From assembly GCF_030818415.1 (NCBI RefSeq), contig NZ_JAUTAE010000001.1, positions 1,428,501 to 1,492,500 on the forward strand: 64,000 nucleotides of DNA. The letters are read 5' to 3'. The stretch comes from Sphingomonas sp. SORGH_AS_0950 (GTDB lineage: Bacteria > Pseudomonadota > Alphaproteobacteria > Sphingomonadales > Sphingomonadaceae). Positions 7,533 through 15,417 of this stretch are shown here, piece after piece; position 1 is the stretch's first letter; each line of letters starts with the position of its first letter. The position numbers and the translations under genes were made by a program. The notes under the pieces are model-generated. The model was not told where the DNA came from. It searched no databases and saw nothing but the letters and a program-made list of their open reading frames with translations.

Positions 7533-8522
7533 TCAGCGACGGACCAGCTTGCTCCGTATCCGCGCCCGGCGCGGGGCCTGGCGCACGACTTCGGTCGTGG
7601 TGGTCGTCGTTGTCGTGGTAACAGGTGCCCCCTGTACCACAATCGTTGTCACTGTGGGAGCGGGATAATAATAGCCGCTATCATAATAAGCTGGCTGGCC
7701 TTCGGCGAGCGTGCCGACGGTCGTCGTGGTGGTCACGGTGGTCCCGTCCCGCGTCACGATGCGCCGCCCCATGGCCGGCGGTGGAGGCGGCGGGGGCGGA
7801 TAGTCGCCGGGATAGCCATAATCCGGTGCGCCGTAATCGTCATGGCCCGGCGGCATCCGACGCCGCCGATCCTCTGCCCGGTCGATGGCATAGCCCGCCA
7901 CCGCGCCGACGCCCGCGCCGATCAGCGTCCCGCCCAGCCGGTCGCCGCGCCCCGCCACCAGATTGCCCGCGACACCCCCGGCGACCGCGCCGATCGCCGC
8001 GCCGCCCAGCCCGTCGTCACGCCGAACCGGCGGGGGCGGCGGCGGATAGCCACCGGCATGGCCCGCCCGCCCCGCTCCGTCCCAATCGACGTCATGGACG
8101 CTGTCATAGACCGCCCCGCGCGGATCGATCAGGACCGCGTCGTCATAGTAACGTGTCCAGCGATAACCGACCGGCGGCTGCGGCAGGCGATAGACCGCCC
8201 AGTCGGACACGCCGAAACGCGGGCTGTTCCAATAGCCCGGCACGACCATCCCGCGCACCGGCCGACGATAGGCGGGCCAGCCGCCGGGCGCATTGGCCCC
8301 GCCCCACCAGCGTCCGCCCACCTTGCTGCCCCAGCGATCCGGGCGGACCGGCGGCACGCCGACCGTGCTGGTCGAGACGATCGGGGCCGCCACCGGCCCG
8401 GACGCGGCGTCGAGGCCGGGGCGCGGATAGCTGGCCCCGGCCCGGCCGGGCCCCTGCGCCGCGACCGGCGCGCCGAACGCCAGGGCCAGCGTAAGGGCGA
8501 TCAGAGGCGAGGTGGTGCGCAT
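7533..8522 (-). CDS. RcnB family protein with glycine-zipper segment and poly-Thr/poly-Pro tracts
   Basis: The start at 8522 (MRTTSPLIALTLALAFGAPVAAQ) gives a clear Sec signal peptide; upstream in-frame codons look non-coding. About 329 residues follow. An RcnB-like motif is present (VPGYWNSPRFGVSDW then LPQPPVGYRWTRYYDDAVLID). Next come a proline run, a glycine-zipper/2TM segment (GGAAIGAVAGGVAGNLVAG and GGTLIGAGVGAVAGYAID), a second proline run, and a C-terminal region with threonine runs (up to nine Thr). RcnB of E. coli modulates nickel/cobalt homeostasis in the periplasm. Here the zipper suggests envelope association. The precise job is unknown. Confidence 0.75.
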   Translation of the reverse strand: MRTTSPLIALTLALAFGAPVAAQGPGRAGASYPRPGLDAASGPVAAPIVSTSTVGVPPVRPDRWGSKVGGRWWGGANAPGGWPAYRRPVRGMVVPGYWNSPRFGVSDWAVYRLPQPPVGYRWTRYYDDAVLIDPRGAVYDSVHDVDWDGAGRAGHAGGYPPPPPPVRRDDGLGGAAIGAVAGGVAGNLVAGRGDRLGGTLIGAGVGAVAGYAIDRAEDRRRRMPPGHDDYGAPDYGYPGDYPPPPPPPPAMGRRIVTRDGTTVTTTTTVGTLAEGQPAYYDSGYYYPAPTVTTIVVQGAPVTTTTTTTTTEVVRQAPRRARIRSKLVRR

Positions 8523-8648
8523 GGCGTAAAATTCCCCTGTATCAATGCGAAGGACGTCCCCTAAACGCCTTTGCCGAAACACGCTTTGATACCAGCGCGC
8601 CACCCTCGCCGATAGCGCCGCCCCGCGTCCCGAATCGGATCAGCCGGG

Positions 8649-9140
8649 TCAGTCGGCCGCCGCCAGTCGCGGCGCGAGCAGCGTCACCAGCGCCTCGCAC
8701 CCCGCCTGATCCTCGGCATCGAAACGGCTGGGCTCGGGGCTGTCGAGATCGAGGACACCGATCACCCGGCCGTCATGCAGGACCGGGACGACCAGTTCCG
8801 ACCGGCTGGCCGCGTCGCAGGCAATATGGCCCGGAAAGGCATGGACATCGTCCACCCGCTGCGTCTCGCGGGTCGCGACCGCGGCACCGCACACGCCCTT
8901 GCCCACCGGGATCCGGATGCACGCCGCCTTGCCCTGAAACGGGCCGAGCACCAGCTCGCCACCCACCATGCGGTAGAAACCGGCCCAGTTGAGATCGGGC
9001 AGATATTGCCAGATCAACGCCGAGGCATTGGCCATGTTGGCGACCGTATCCGCCTCTCCGGCGGTCAGCGCGTCGAGCGCGGCATGGAGGTCGCGGTAAA
9101 GCTCCGCCTTGGATCCGGCGGCGATATCGAATTGGTACAT
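8649..9140 (-). CDS. msrC: Free methionine-(R)-sulfoxide reductase (GAF domain)
   Basis: The start at 9140 (MYQFDI) is chosen because the GAF fold begins there and upstream codons look like leader. The protein has about 163 residues. Three cysteines at 74, 84 and 108 (AACIRIPVGKGVCG and HIACDAASRSELVVP) have the same 10/24 spacing as the catalytic cysteines of E. coli fRMsr. It should reduce free L-methionine-(R)-sulfoxide using thioredoxin. It is divergent from dgoK. No operon partner is visible on its strand. Confidence 0.9.
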   Translation of the reverse strand: MYQFDIAAGSKAELYRDLHAALDALTAGEADTVANMANASALIWQYLPDLNWAGFYRMVGGELVLGPFQGKAACIRIPVGKGVCGAAVATRETQRVDDVHAFPGHIACDAASRSELVVPVLHDGRVIGVLDLDSPEPSRFDAEDQAGCEALVTLLAPRLAAAD

Positions 9141-9207
9141 ATCCCGAATGTAGGCGGGTGCGGGCGCGACGTCATCCCCCGCCGACCAGCTTGCGCCGGG
9201 CATTTTA

Positions 9208-9218
9208 TTGTCCTACAA
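9208..9218. promoter_or_regulatory. FadR/DgoR-type GntR operator candidate
   Basis: TTGTCCTACAA is an exact match to the FadR-subfamily pattern TNGTNNNACNA and is symmetric (TTGT-N3-ACAA). It lies 27 bp before the dgoK start. E. coli dgo genes are controlled by a FadR-subfamily GntR protein (DgoR), so an analogous repressor is plausible. None is encoded in this window. Confidence 0.45.
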
Positions 9219-9244
9219 ATCGCACAACAAGATAAGGAGAGGCC

Positions 9245-10144
9245 GTGCCCACCGTGCCATCAGACGTGACGCCCGCCTATATCGCGATCGACTGGGGCAC
9301 CACCAACCGCCGCCTCTATATCCTGGCCGATGACGGCACGATGCTGGACACGGTGCGCGACGATCGCGGCGTGTTGTCGATGCAGCCGGATGCCTATCCC
9401 GATGAGATCGCCGCGATCCGGACGCGGTTCGGCAAGCTGCCGATCGTCGCGGCGGGGATGGTCGGGTCGACGCGCGGCTGGCGCGAGGCGGCCTATGTCC
9501 CCGCCCCGGCGGATCTGGCGATGCTGGCCGGTGCGGCGACCCGCATCGCCGAACAGGACGTCACCATCGTCCCCGGCATCTCGCTGCTGACCGCGACCCG
9601 CGCCGACGTGATGCGGGGCGAGGAGGTGCAGGTGCTGGGCGCGATCGCCGCCGGGCTCGCCCCCGCCGACGCGCTGTTCGCGCAGCCGGGAACGCACAAC
9701 AAATGGGTGCATACCCGGGACGGCCGGATCACCGACTTCGCCACCACCATGACCGGCGAGCTGTTCGCGCTGGTCAAGGGGCATGGCATATTGGCGGGGA
9801 TGCTCGATGGGCCCGTGGCGGACGGCCCCGCCTTTCGCGACGGCCTGGCGCGTGGCTTCGGCGCGTGCGACCTGACGGCGGCGCTGTTCGGGGTGCGCGC
9901 CTCGGTCCTGCTCGGCCGGATCGCGCCCGAGGACGCGGCGGCCTATGCCAGCGGACTGCTGATCGGCAGCGACATCGGCGCGGTGCCGGACATGGCGGGG
10001 CGCACCGTCCACCTTCTGTCCAGCGGCCTGCTCGCCGACCTCTACACCATCGGGATCGCGGCGCGGGGCGGCACCGTCGTCGCGCACGACAGCCATGCCG
10101 GTTTCCTCGCCGGACTTCACGCCATTCGGGAGCATTTGTCATGA
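9245..10144 (+). CDS. dgoK: 2-dehydro-3-deoxygalactonokinase
   Basis: This 299-residue sugar-acid kinase should phosphorylate 2-keto-3-deoxygalactonate at C6 with ATP. The ASKHA-like phosphate loop AIDWGTTNRRLY is near residues 13-24, and QPGTHNKWV and MTGELFALV are typical of DgoK proteins. It uses a GTG start with AAGGAGAG upstream. Its last bases overlap the aldolase start (ATGA), so kinase and aldolase are coupled. With the dehydrogenase downstream it forms part of an oxidative, non-phosphorylative galactose route. A galactonate dehydratase is not in the window. Confidence 0.93.
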   Translation: MPTVPSDVTPAYIAIDWGTTNRRLYILADDGTMLDTVRDDRGVLSMQPDAYPDEIAAIRTRFGKLPIVAAGMVGSTRGWREAAYVPAPADLAMLAGAATRIAEQDVTIVPGISLLTATRADVMRGEEVQVLGAIAAGLAPADALFAQPGTHNKWVHTRDGRITDFATTMTGELFALVKGHGILAGMLDGPVADGPAFRDGLARGFGACDLTAALFGVRASVLLGRIAPEDAAAYASGLLIGSDIGAVPDMAGRTVHLLSSGLLADLYTIGIAARGGTVVAHDSHAGFLAGLHAIREHLS

Positions 10145-10770
10145 CCGACCCCGCCGCACGGTTCGCCACCGCCTTTGCCGCCTGCCCGCTCGTCGCAATC
10201 CTGCGCGGCCTGACCCCGGACGAGGCGATCCCCGTCGCCGACGCACTGGTCGAAGCGGGATTCACGCTGATCGAGGTGCCGCTGAACTCGCCCCAGCCCT
10301 ATGACAGCATCGCCGCCATCGCGGCGCATGTCGGAAACAAGGCGATCGTGGGCGCGGGCACCGTGCTGACCACCGAGCAGGTCGACCGGGTGAAGGCGGC
10401 GGGCGGCACGCTGATCGTCTCGCCCAACACCGACACGCAAGTCATCGCGCACAGCGTGGCGGAAGGGCTGATCTCGCTGCCCGGCTATTTCACCCCGTCC
10501 GAGGCCTTTGCCGCCCTGAAGGCGGGCGCGCACGGCCTGAAGCTGTTCCCGGCCGAGGGCGCTTCGCCGACTTTCCTGAAGGCGCAGCGCGCCGTCCTGC
10601 CGCGCGAGGTCGCGGTGCTGGCGGTCGGCGGGATCACGCCCGACAACATGGCCGAATGGCGCGCGCATGGCGCGGACGGCTTCGGCCTGGGCTCCAACCT
10701 CTATCGCGCGGGCAAGCCGGCGGCGGATGTCGCCGTGTCGGCGCGCGCTTATGTCGAAAAGGCACGCTGA
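10141..10770 (+). CDS. dgoA: 2-dehydro-3-deoxy-6-phosphogalactonate aldolase
   Basis: This 209-residue class I aldolase of the KDPG/KDPGal family cleaves the phosphorylated ketodeoxy acid to pyruvate and glyceraldehyde 3-phosphate. The catalytic Glu45 (LIEVPLNSP) and the Schiff-base Lys134 (GLKLFPAE) are present, as is the phosphate-site GGITPDN segment. The ATG overlaps the kinase stop, and the next gene starts 5 bp after its stop. The PLNSP form rather than the KDPG aldolase TLRTP form supports the galacto-specific assignment. Confidence 0.93.
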   Translation: MTDPAARFATAFAACPLVAILRGLTPDEAIPVADALVEAGFTLIEVPLNSPQPYDSIAAIAAHVGNKAIVGAGTVLTTEQVDRVKAAGGTLIVSPNTDTQVIAHSVAEGLISLPGYFTPSEAFAALKAGAHGLKLFPAEGASPTFLKAQRAVLPREVAVLAVGGITPDNMAEWRAHGADGFGLGSNLYRAGKPAADVAVSARAYVEKAR

Positions 10771-10775
10771 TACCG

Positions 10776-11717
10776 ATGACCGACACGATCCGCCTCGCGC
10801 TGGTCGGCATGGGCAAGATCGCCCATGACCAGCATGTCCCCGCCATTGCGGGCAATCCGGCCTTCGAACTGGTCGCCACCGTCAGCCGCTCGCCCAATGG
10901 GGTCGACGGCGTGCCGCATTTCCACGACATCGCGGAACTCGCGCAAAGCGACGTGACGGTCGATGCGGTGGCGCTGTGCACCCCGCCGCAGGTCCGCCAC
11001 GCCATCGCCGCCGCCGCGCTGGAGAACAACTGGCACGTCTTCCTCGAAAAGCCGCCGGGCGCGACACTGGCCGAGGTGGCGGTGCTGGAGGAGCTGGCGG
11101 CCAAGGCGGGCGTGACGCTGTTCGCCAGCTGGCATTCCCGCTACGCATTGGGGGTCGAGCCCGCGCGCGAATGGCTGTCCGCCCGCAAGGTCACGTCGGC
11201 CGCGATCACCTGGCGCGAGGATGTGCGGCAATGGCATCCGGGCCAGGCCTGGATCTGGGAAGCGGGCGGCTTCGGCGTGTTCGATCCGGGCATCAACGCG
11301 CTGTCGATCGCGACGCACATCATGCCCCAGCCCTTCTTCATCGAACGCGCGACGCTGGACTTCCCCGCCAATCGCGACGCGCCGATCGCCGCCGACGTGG
11401 CGTTTCGCACGACCGACGGCACGCCGGTCACGCTCGACCTGGACTGGCGGCAGGAGGGGCATCAAAGCTGGGACATCGTCGTCGAGACGACCGACGGCAC
11501 GCTCAGGCTGGCCGAGGGCGGCGCGGTGCTGACCCTGCCCGACGGTTCGACCCCGCATCGCGAAGAGGGGCTGCACGGCGAATATCCGGGGCTCTATGCC
11601 CGCTTCGCCGAACTGGTGAAGGGCGGCCGCTCGGACGTCGACATCGCCCCGCTGCGCCACGTCGCCGACGCCTTCATGCGCGGCAAGCGGCGCGAGGTTG
11701 AGGATTTCGTGGAGTAA
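10776..11717 (+). CDS. Gfo/Idh/MocA oxidoreductase, D-galactose/L-arabinose 1-dehydrogenase type
   Basis: This 313-residue NAD(P)-dependent dehydrogenase has the Rossmann start ALVGMGKIAHDQH and the EKPPGAT motif at 91-97. Lys92, His120 (ASWHSRYA) and Asn174 (FDPGINALS) match, offset by one, the catalytic K91/H119/N173 that I recall for Azospirillum L-arabinose 1-dehydrogenase. It should oxidise the aldose at C1 to the lactone. Clustering with dgoK and dgoA favours galactose, but the enzyme group acts on both sugars. It is the last gene of the operon and precedes a strong terminator. No lactonase is seen nearby. Confidence 0.88.
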   Translation: MTDTIRLALVGMGKIAHDQHVPAIAGNPAFELVATVSRSPNGVDGVPHFHDIAELAQSDVTVDAVALCTPPQVRHAIAAAALENNWHVFLEKPPGATLAEVAVLEELAAKAGVTLFASWHSRYALGVEPAREWLSARKVTSAAITWREDVRQWHPGQAWIWEAGGFGVFDPGINALSIATHIMPQPFFIERATLDFPANRDAPIAADVAFRTTDGTPVTLDLDWRQEGHQSWDIVVETTDGTLRLAEGGAVLTLPDGSTPHREEGLHGEYPGLYARFAELVKGGRSDVDIAPLRHVADAFMRGKRREVEDFVE

Positions 11718-11728
11718 ACCGAACCTCG

Positions 11729-11751
11729 GTTCAGCCTGAGCGAGGTCGAAG
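11729..11751. repeat. Partial copy of the dispersed inverted repeat, family S
   Basis: The stretch starting GTTCAGCCTGAGCGAGGTC is one arm of the element seen in full at 25351-25449 and 52825-52928. The opposite arm is degenerate here. Confidence 0.6.
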
Positions 11752-11802
11752 CAGGAACAGCGTCCCGACTTCACTCGACGGGAGCGGTCGGGGAGTGACA
11801 TG

Positions 11803-11842
11803 AAAAAGGCCGACTGCCCCATCGGGCGGTCGGCCTTTTTCC
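11803..11842. terminator. Strong bidirectional rho-independent terminator
   Basis: AAAAAGGCCGACTGCCC and GGGCGGTCGGCCTTTTT form a 17-bp stem with one G-T pair and a 3-4 nt loop. A/T flanks on both sides serve the convergent dehydrogenase (plus) and TonB receptor (minus). Confidence 0.9.
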
Positions 11843-11883
11843 TTTAGGCGAAGGCGGGATGCCGAAGCACCCCGCCCCTGTCA

Positions 11884-14800
11884 TCAGAAGTTGATGGTCG
11901 TCCCGATCGAGATCTGGCGACCGAGTGCATCGTAACGCTGCGGCGCGGTGTTCGCACGCGACAGGGCCACGGTGTACGAGTTCGGAATGATCGGCGGGTT
12001 CTTGTCGAACAGGTTGTTCGCGATGATGCGGAACGCGAACTGCCGCGCGATATTCCAGGTCAGGGCCAGGTCGAAATAGCTCTGCGGCGCGATCCGGGCA
12101 TAGGTGTTGCGGAAATTGGCGGCGGTCCCGCCGATATCCGCATTGCCCGAATTATAGGCCGTGGTGAGCGATCCCGTATAGCGCCAGTTGAACGAGGCGT
12201 TGAACGTGTTGTCCGCCGTCGTCCAGGTGGTGCGCAGGCCGTGCACCCACTTCGGGACCAGCTGGCCGCAGGCGATGCCGTTCGAGAAATAGCCCGCACA
12301 GTTATACTGGCTGCGCAACGGCGAGTCCTGGCCACCGGCCAGCGTGGTGAGTGAGCCGTTGAAGTTCCAGTCGAGGCGCCCCGCCCCGCCAAGGCCCAGC
12401 GTGTACTGGCCCTGGAAATCCCAACCATAGGCCAGCGAACGATAGAAGTTCGTCGTACCCTGACGGATGAAGCCGCTGGTCGGGTTGTTGGCAGGCGCAT
12501 TGCCGATCGATCCGGTCGTCGGATCGCGCACGATCCCCTGACAGAAATAGGGGTCGCCATTGGACGCCAGACAGCCGTTCAGGAAGTAGTCCGCGCCGTT
12601 GTAGCTCAGCGAGTTGACGATGCGGATCTGATAGCGATCGACCGAGAAGACCAGGCCGGGCACGAAGCTGGGCTTCACGATCAGGCCATAGGTCAGCGTG
12701 TAGGCCGTCTCCGGGTCCGCCGTATAGCCGCCGGTGCGCACCGTGCAGCCCTCGGTCGGGCAGAGCAGCGACGTGCTGCCGTACAGGTTATCGGCCAGGC
12801 CGGTCTTGCGGCACAGATCGCGCGAGGCGAGCGGAGCGGTCGTGACCGTACCATCGGCCTGCGTACGCTGCACGGGAGCGCAGAAGTCGGTCAGCGTGCT
12901 GTTCCGACCATAGCGGATCGCCGTCGCCTGCTGGATCTCGTTCACGGTCGGCGCGCGCTGCGCCTTGTTGTACGAGGCACGAAAGGTCAGGTCCGACACC
13001 GGCGCATAGATGCCCTCGATCTTCCAAGTCGAGAAGGTCTTGGGATTCGAGCTGTACTTGGAGACGCGGAAGCCGCCATTGGTCTGCAGCAGATGCGCAA
13101 ACGGCTTGTCCTGGATCAGCGGCGCCTGGAGCTCGATGTTCGATTCCCAGACGTCCTGACGCAGGTCGCTGCGGCTGTCGCCATTCTGGCTGATATAGAC
13201 GTCGTTGGCGGTCGAGATCAGGCGATCCTTGCGGTACTCGGCACCCAGCGAAATGGCGAGGCCGTCATTGGCCCAAGGCGTCTTGATGCCATATTTGGTC
13301 AGGTCGCCGGTCACCGTGCTGATGACGTCGTACAGGATGCCGACCTGGCCATTGACGCCGCTCTGGCTACCCGGCCCGTTGAACAGATAGTTGGTCAGCG
13401 CGCTGTTGCCGGTTCCGGCGCGGAAGGCATCGAAGGGGACGCAGGCGCTGTCGCCGCCGTTCAGGTTCGACACGCAGGTCGGCGTGCCATTGACGTTGAC
13501 CACGTTCAGCGAGCGATTGACCCGGTCGGGATCGGCGAAGGGCGAGTTGCGCAGATCCTGCTGGTTGCGCGCGTAGACGCCGCCGATATCGTAGGTCCAG
13601 GCATCGCCCACCTTACCGCGCAGGCCGCCGGTCGCCCGGATGCCCTGGTTGATATAGGTATCGACCAGATAGGGCTGTCCGTTGAAACGATAGCGAACCT
13701 CTAGCGGGACCGAATTGGTCGCGCCCGAAGCGCAGCCCAGCGCACCCGCCTGCCCCGCCGACAGGAATGGGTTGTTGCAGTTCACCTGATAGGGCGTCGA
13801 ACCATAGACGGTATAGCTGTAGACGCGCAGCGGGCTGGGGTTGATCGACTTGTCGCGGAACCAGATGGCGTCGCCATACAATTCGAATTCCGGCGCGATC
13901 TGGAAGCTCAGGAAGCCGCCCGCGGTATAACGCTCGCTCTGACGCTGGAAGGAATAGTCGTCATAGGGGTTAGCCGCGACGCCCGGGCGTGGCCCATAGG
14001 AGACGAAGCTGCGCGTCCCGTCCGGATTGTTGACATAGGCGGTCCCGGAGTTCGGCCCCGAACGCGGCGAGATATAGCCGGCGGGCGAATAGGTCGACAC
14101 CGGCGAACAACTCAGCGGGCCGTCCTTGCTGGTCTGCGCGAGCGGGCACGCCGCGATCGAGCGATCGCCGGTGCGAACCAATTCGGCGGTGCGATAGTTG
14201 ACGAATGCAGAGACCTTCAGTCGATCGTCGAGCAGCTTCTTGCCTGCGGTCAACGTGACATCGGCTCGGCCGCCGTCATTGGTCAGGCCGAGAGGGGTGC
14301 TGAAGCCCACGCCACGCGCCAGCGGCGTGACGATGTTGCTCTTGTTCAGGTGATTGTAGAAGTTGTAGTTCGCGTCGACCCGAAGACCGTCGAAATCCTT
14401 GCGCAGGATGAAGTTCACGACGCCCGACACGGCGTCCGAACCATAGACCGACGACGCGCCGCCCGACAGGATGTCGACGCGCTGGAGCAGCGAGGCAGGG
14501 ATGATGCCCGTGTCCTGCCCGTTCATCGTGCCCAGCCGCTTGCCGTCAAGCAGCACCAACGTCCGCTCGAAGCCCAGGCTGCGCAGCTTGATCCGCTGGC
14601 GACCGTCGGAATCCTGATAATTCTGCTGCGCGTCGGGCGCGATCTGCGGCAGGCGGTTCAGAACCTCTTCGACGTTCAGCGGTGCCTGCGCCTGGATATC
14701 CTGCGCGGTGACCGAGGTGATCGGCGAGGCCGAGGCAAGATTCGGACGAGCGATGCGGGTGCCCGTCACGATGACGTCGCCATCGTTCGACGCCTGCGGC

Positions 14801-14970
14801 GTGCCGGTGATCGCCGCCACGCGGGTTTGCGCGGCTTTGGCGCTGGACGACGCGGCTTCGTCGGGATTTGCCTGTGCGGTCGGATCGGTCTGCTGAGCCA
14901 GCGCCGGTACGGCGATCAGCATGGTGCTGGCTGACAGAGCGAGCCAGGATATCGGGTGAAGCAGCTTCAT
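11884..14970 (-). CDS. TonB-dependent receptor (tandem paralogue 1)
   Basis: This 1028-residue outer-membrane receptor has a signal peptide (WLALSASTMLIAVPALAQ), a TonB-box-like VIVTGTRI, and a plug domain with NVEEVLNRLPQ and SVYGSDAVSGVVNF. A long beta-barrel ends in the aromatic INF, as outer-membrane proteins do. It closely resembles the 1018-residue receptor immediately upstream on the same strand. The two are separated by 447 bp with a terminator after the upstream gene and a promoter-proximal block shared by both. Being next to galactose-oxidising genes suggests oligosaccharide uptake, but the ligand is not readable from sequence. Confidence 0.95.
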   Translation of the reverse strand: MKLLHPISWLALSASTMLIAVPALAQQTDPTAQANPDEAASSSAKAAQTRVAAITGTPQASNDGDVIVTGTRIARPNLASASPITSVTAQDIQAQAPLNVEEVLNRLPQIAPDAQQNYQDSDGRQRIKLRSLGFERTLVLLDGKRLGTMNGQDTGIIPASLLQRVDILSGGASSVYGSDAVSGVVNFILRKDFDGLRVDANYNFYNHLNKSNIVTPLARGVGFSTPLGLTNDGGRADVTLTAGKKLLDDRLKVSAFVNYRTAELVRTGDRSIAACPLAQTSKDGPLSCSPVSTYSPAGYISPRSGPNSGTAYVNNPDGTRSFVSYGPRPGVAANPYDDYSFQRQSERYTAGGFLSFQIAPEFELYGDAIWFRDKSINPSPLRVYSYTVYGSTPYQVNCNNPFLSAGQAGALGCASGATNSVPLEVRYRFNGQPYLVDTYINQGIRATGGLRGKVGDAWTYDIGGVYARNQQDLRNSPFADPDRVNRSLNVVNVNGTPTCVSNLNGGDSACVPFDAFRAGTGNSALTNYLFNGPGSQSGVNGQVGILYDVISTVTGDLTKYGIKTPWANDGLAISLGAEYRKDRLISTANDVYISQNGDSRSDLRQDVWESNIELQAPLIQDKPFAHLLQTNGGFRVSKYSSNPKTFSTWKIEGIYAPVSDLTFRASYNKAQRAPTVNEIQQATAIRYGRNSTLTDFCAPVQRTQADGTVTTAPLASRDLCRKTGLADNLYGSTSLLCPTEGCTVRTGGYTADPETAYTLTYGLIVKPSFVPGLVFSVDRYQIRIVNSLSYNGADYFLNGCLASNGDPYFCQGIVRDPTTGSIGNAPANNPTSGFIRQGTTNFYRSLAYGWDFQGQYTLGLGGAGRLDWNFNGSLTTLAGGQDSPLRSQYNCAGYFSNGIACGQLVPKWVHGLRTTWTTADNTFNASFNWRYTGSLTTAYNSGNADIGGTAANFRNTYARIAPQSYFDLALTWNIARQFAFRIIANNLFDKNPPIIPNSYTVALSRANTAPQRYDALGRQISIGTTINF

Positions 14971-15048
14971 TCGGTTACCCCCTTTTTTCGCCGAGAGCGT
15001 TTTCGCTTAAATCGGCGCGTTACTAAAACAGTACAGCCAGGGGCATTC

Positions 15049-15069
15049 GGTCAATAACCTAGGAATACC
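15049..15069 (-). promoter_or_regulatory. Shared receptor promoter block, copy 1
   Basis: Read on the minus strand the block begins GGTATTCC and ends TTATTGACC. It matches the block at 18543-18563 in length and in both ends. TTGACC (15049-15054) resembles a housekeeping -35 element about 80 bp before the receptor start. I see no convincing -10 sequence. Confidence 0.5.
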
Positions 15070-15271
15070 GATTTATAATCTTATGGCGTTTCGCCAACGC
15101 TTGTTGCAATTCCGCAACAAAAAATCATGGCAAATAAGGCTTTGAAAACAAACGATTAAACCACAGGTTAAACGAACAGCACCGAATTTGCGTTTGATTA
15201 TCAGTGACTTAATATCAGTCGCAGCGACCTGCGAGATGGTTGCTCGATCGAAAACCCGCCCCTCTATTTTT

Positions 15272-15299
15272 TAGTACCTGTTGAACTCAATATAGTACC
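15272..15299. repeat. Direct repeat TAGTACC, 21-bp period
   Basis: TAGTACC occurs at 15272-15278 and 15293-15299, placing both copies on the same helix face. It could be an activator or repressor site for the downstream receptor, or chance in an A/T-rich stretch. Confidence 0.3.
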
Positions 15300-15331
15300 A
15301 ATATGAGATATATTGGCCGTAGATCGCCTGC

Positions 15332-15369
15332 AAAAAAGGCCGATCGTCCGCAGGGACGACCGGCCTTTT
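15332..15369 (-). terminator. Rho-independent terminator of tandem paralogue 2
   Basis: AAAAAAGGCCGATCGTCC and GGACGACCGGCCTTTT pair around a GCAG loop. Minus-strand transcripts end in a U-rich tail, immediately downstream of the 15418-18474 receptor gene. Confidence 0.85.
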
Positions 15370-15417
15370 CCATTCGGGGATCGGCGCAGTGCCGGGGCAC
15401 TCCGCCGGGGGCGTGGA

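Larger units (their letters stand above)
14971..15417 (-). other. 447-bp A/T-richer regulatory region between the tandem receptors
   Basis: No gene is supported here. In minus-strand order the stretch holds a terminator for the upstream receptor (15332-15369), two direct TAGTACC repeats 21 bp apart (15272 and 15293), a 21-bp block shared with the other receptor gene (15049-15069) and a TACT-N5-AGTA inverted repeat (15021-15033). Its base composition is much more A/T-rich than the genes around it. Confidence 0.6.
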
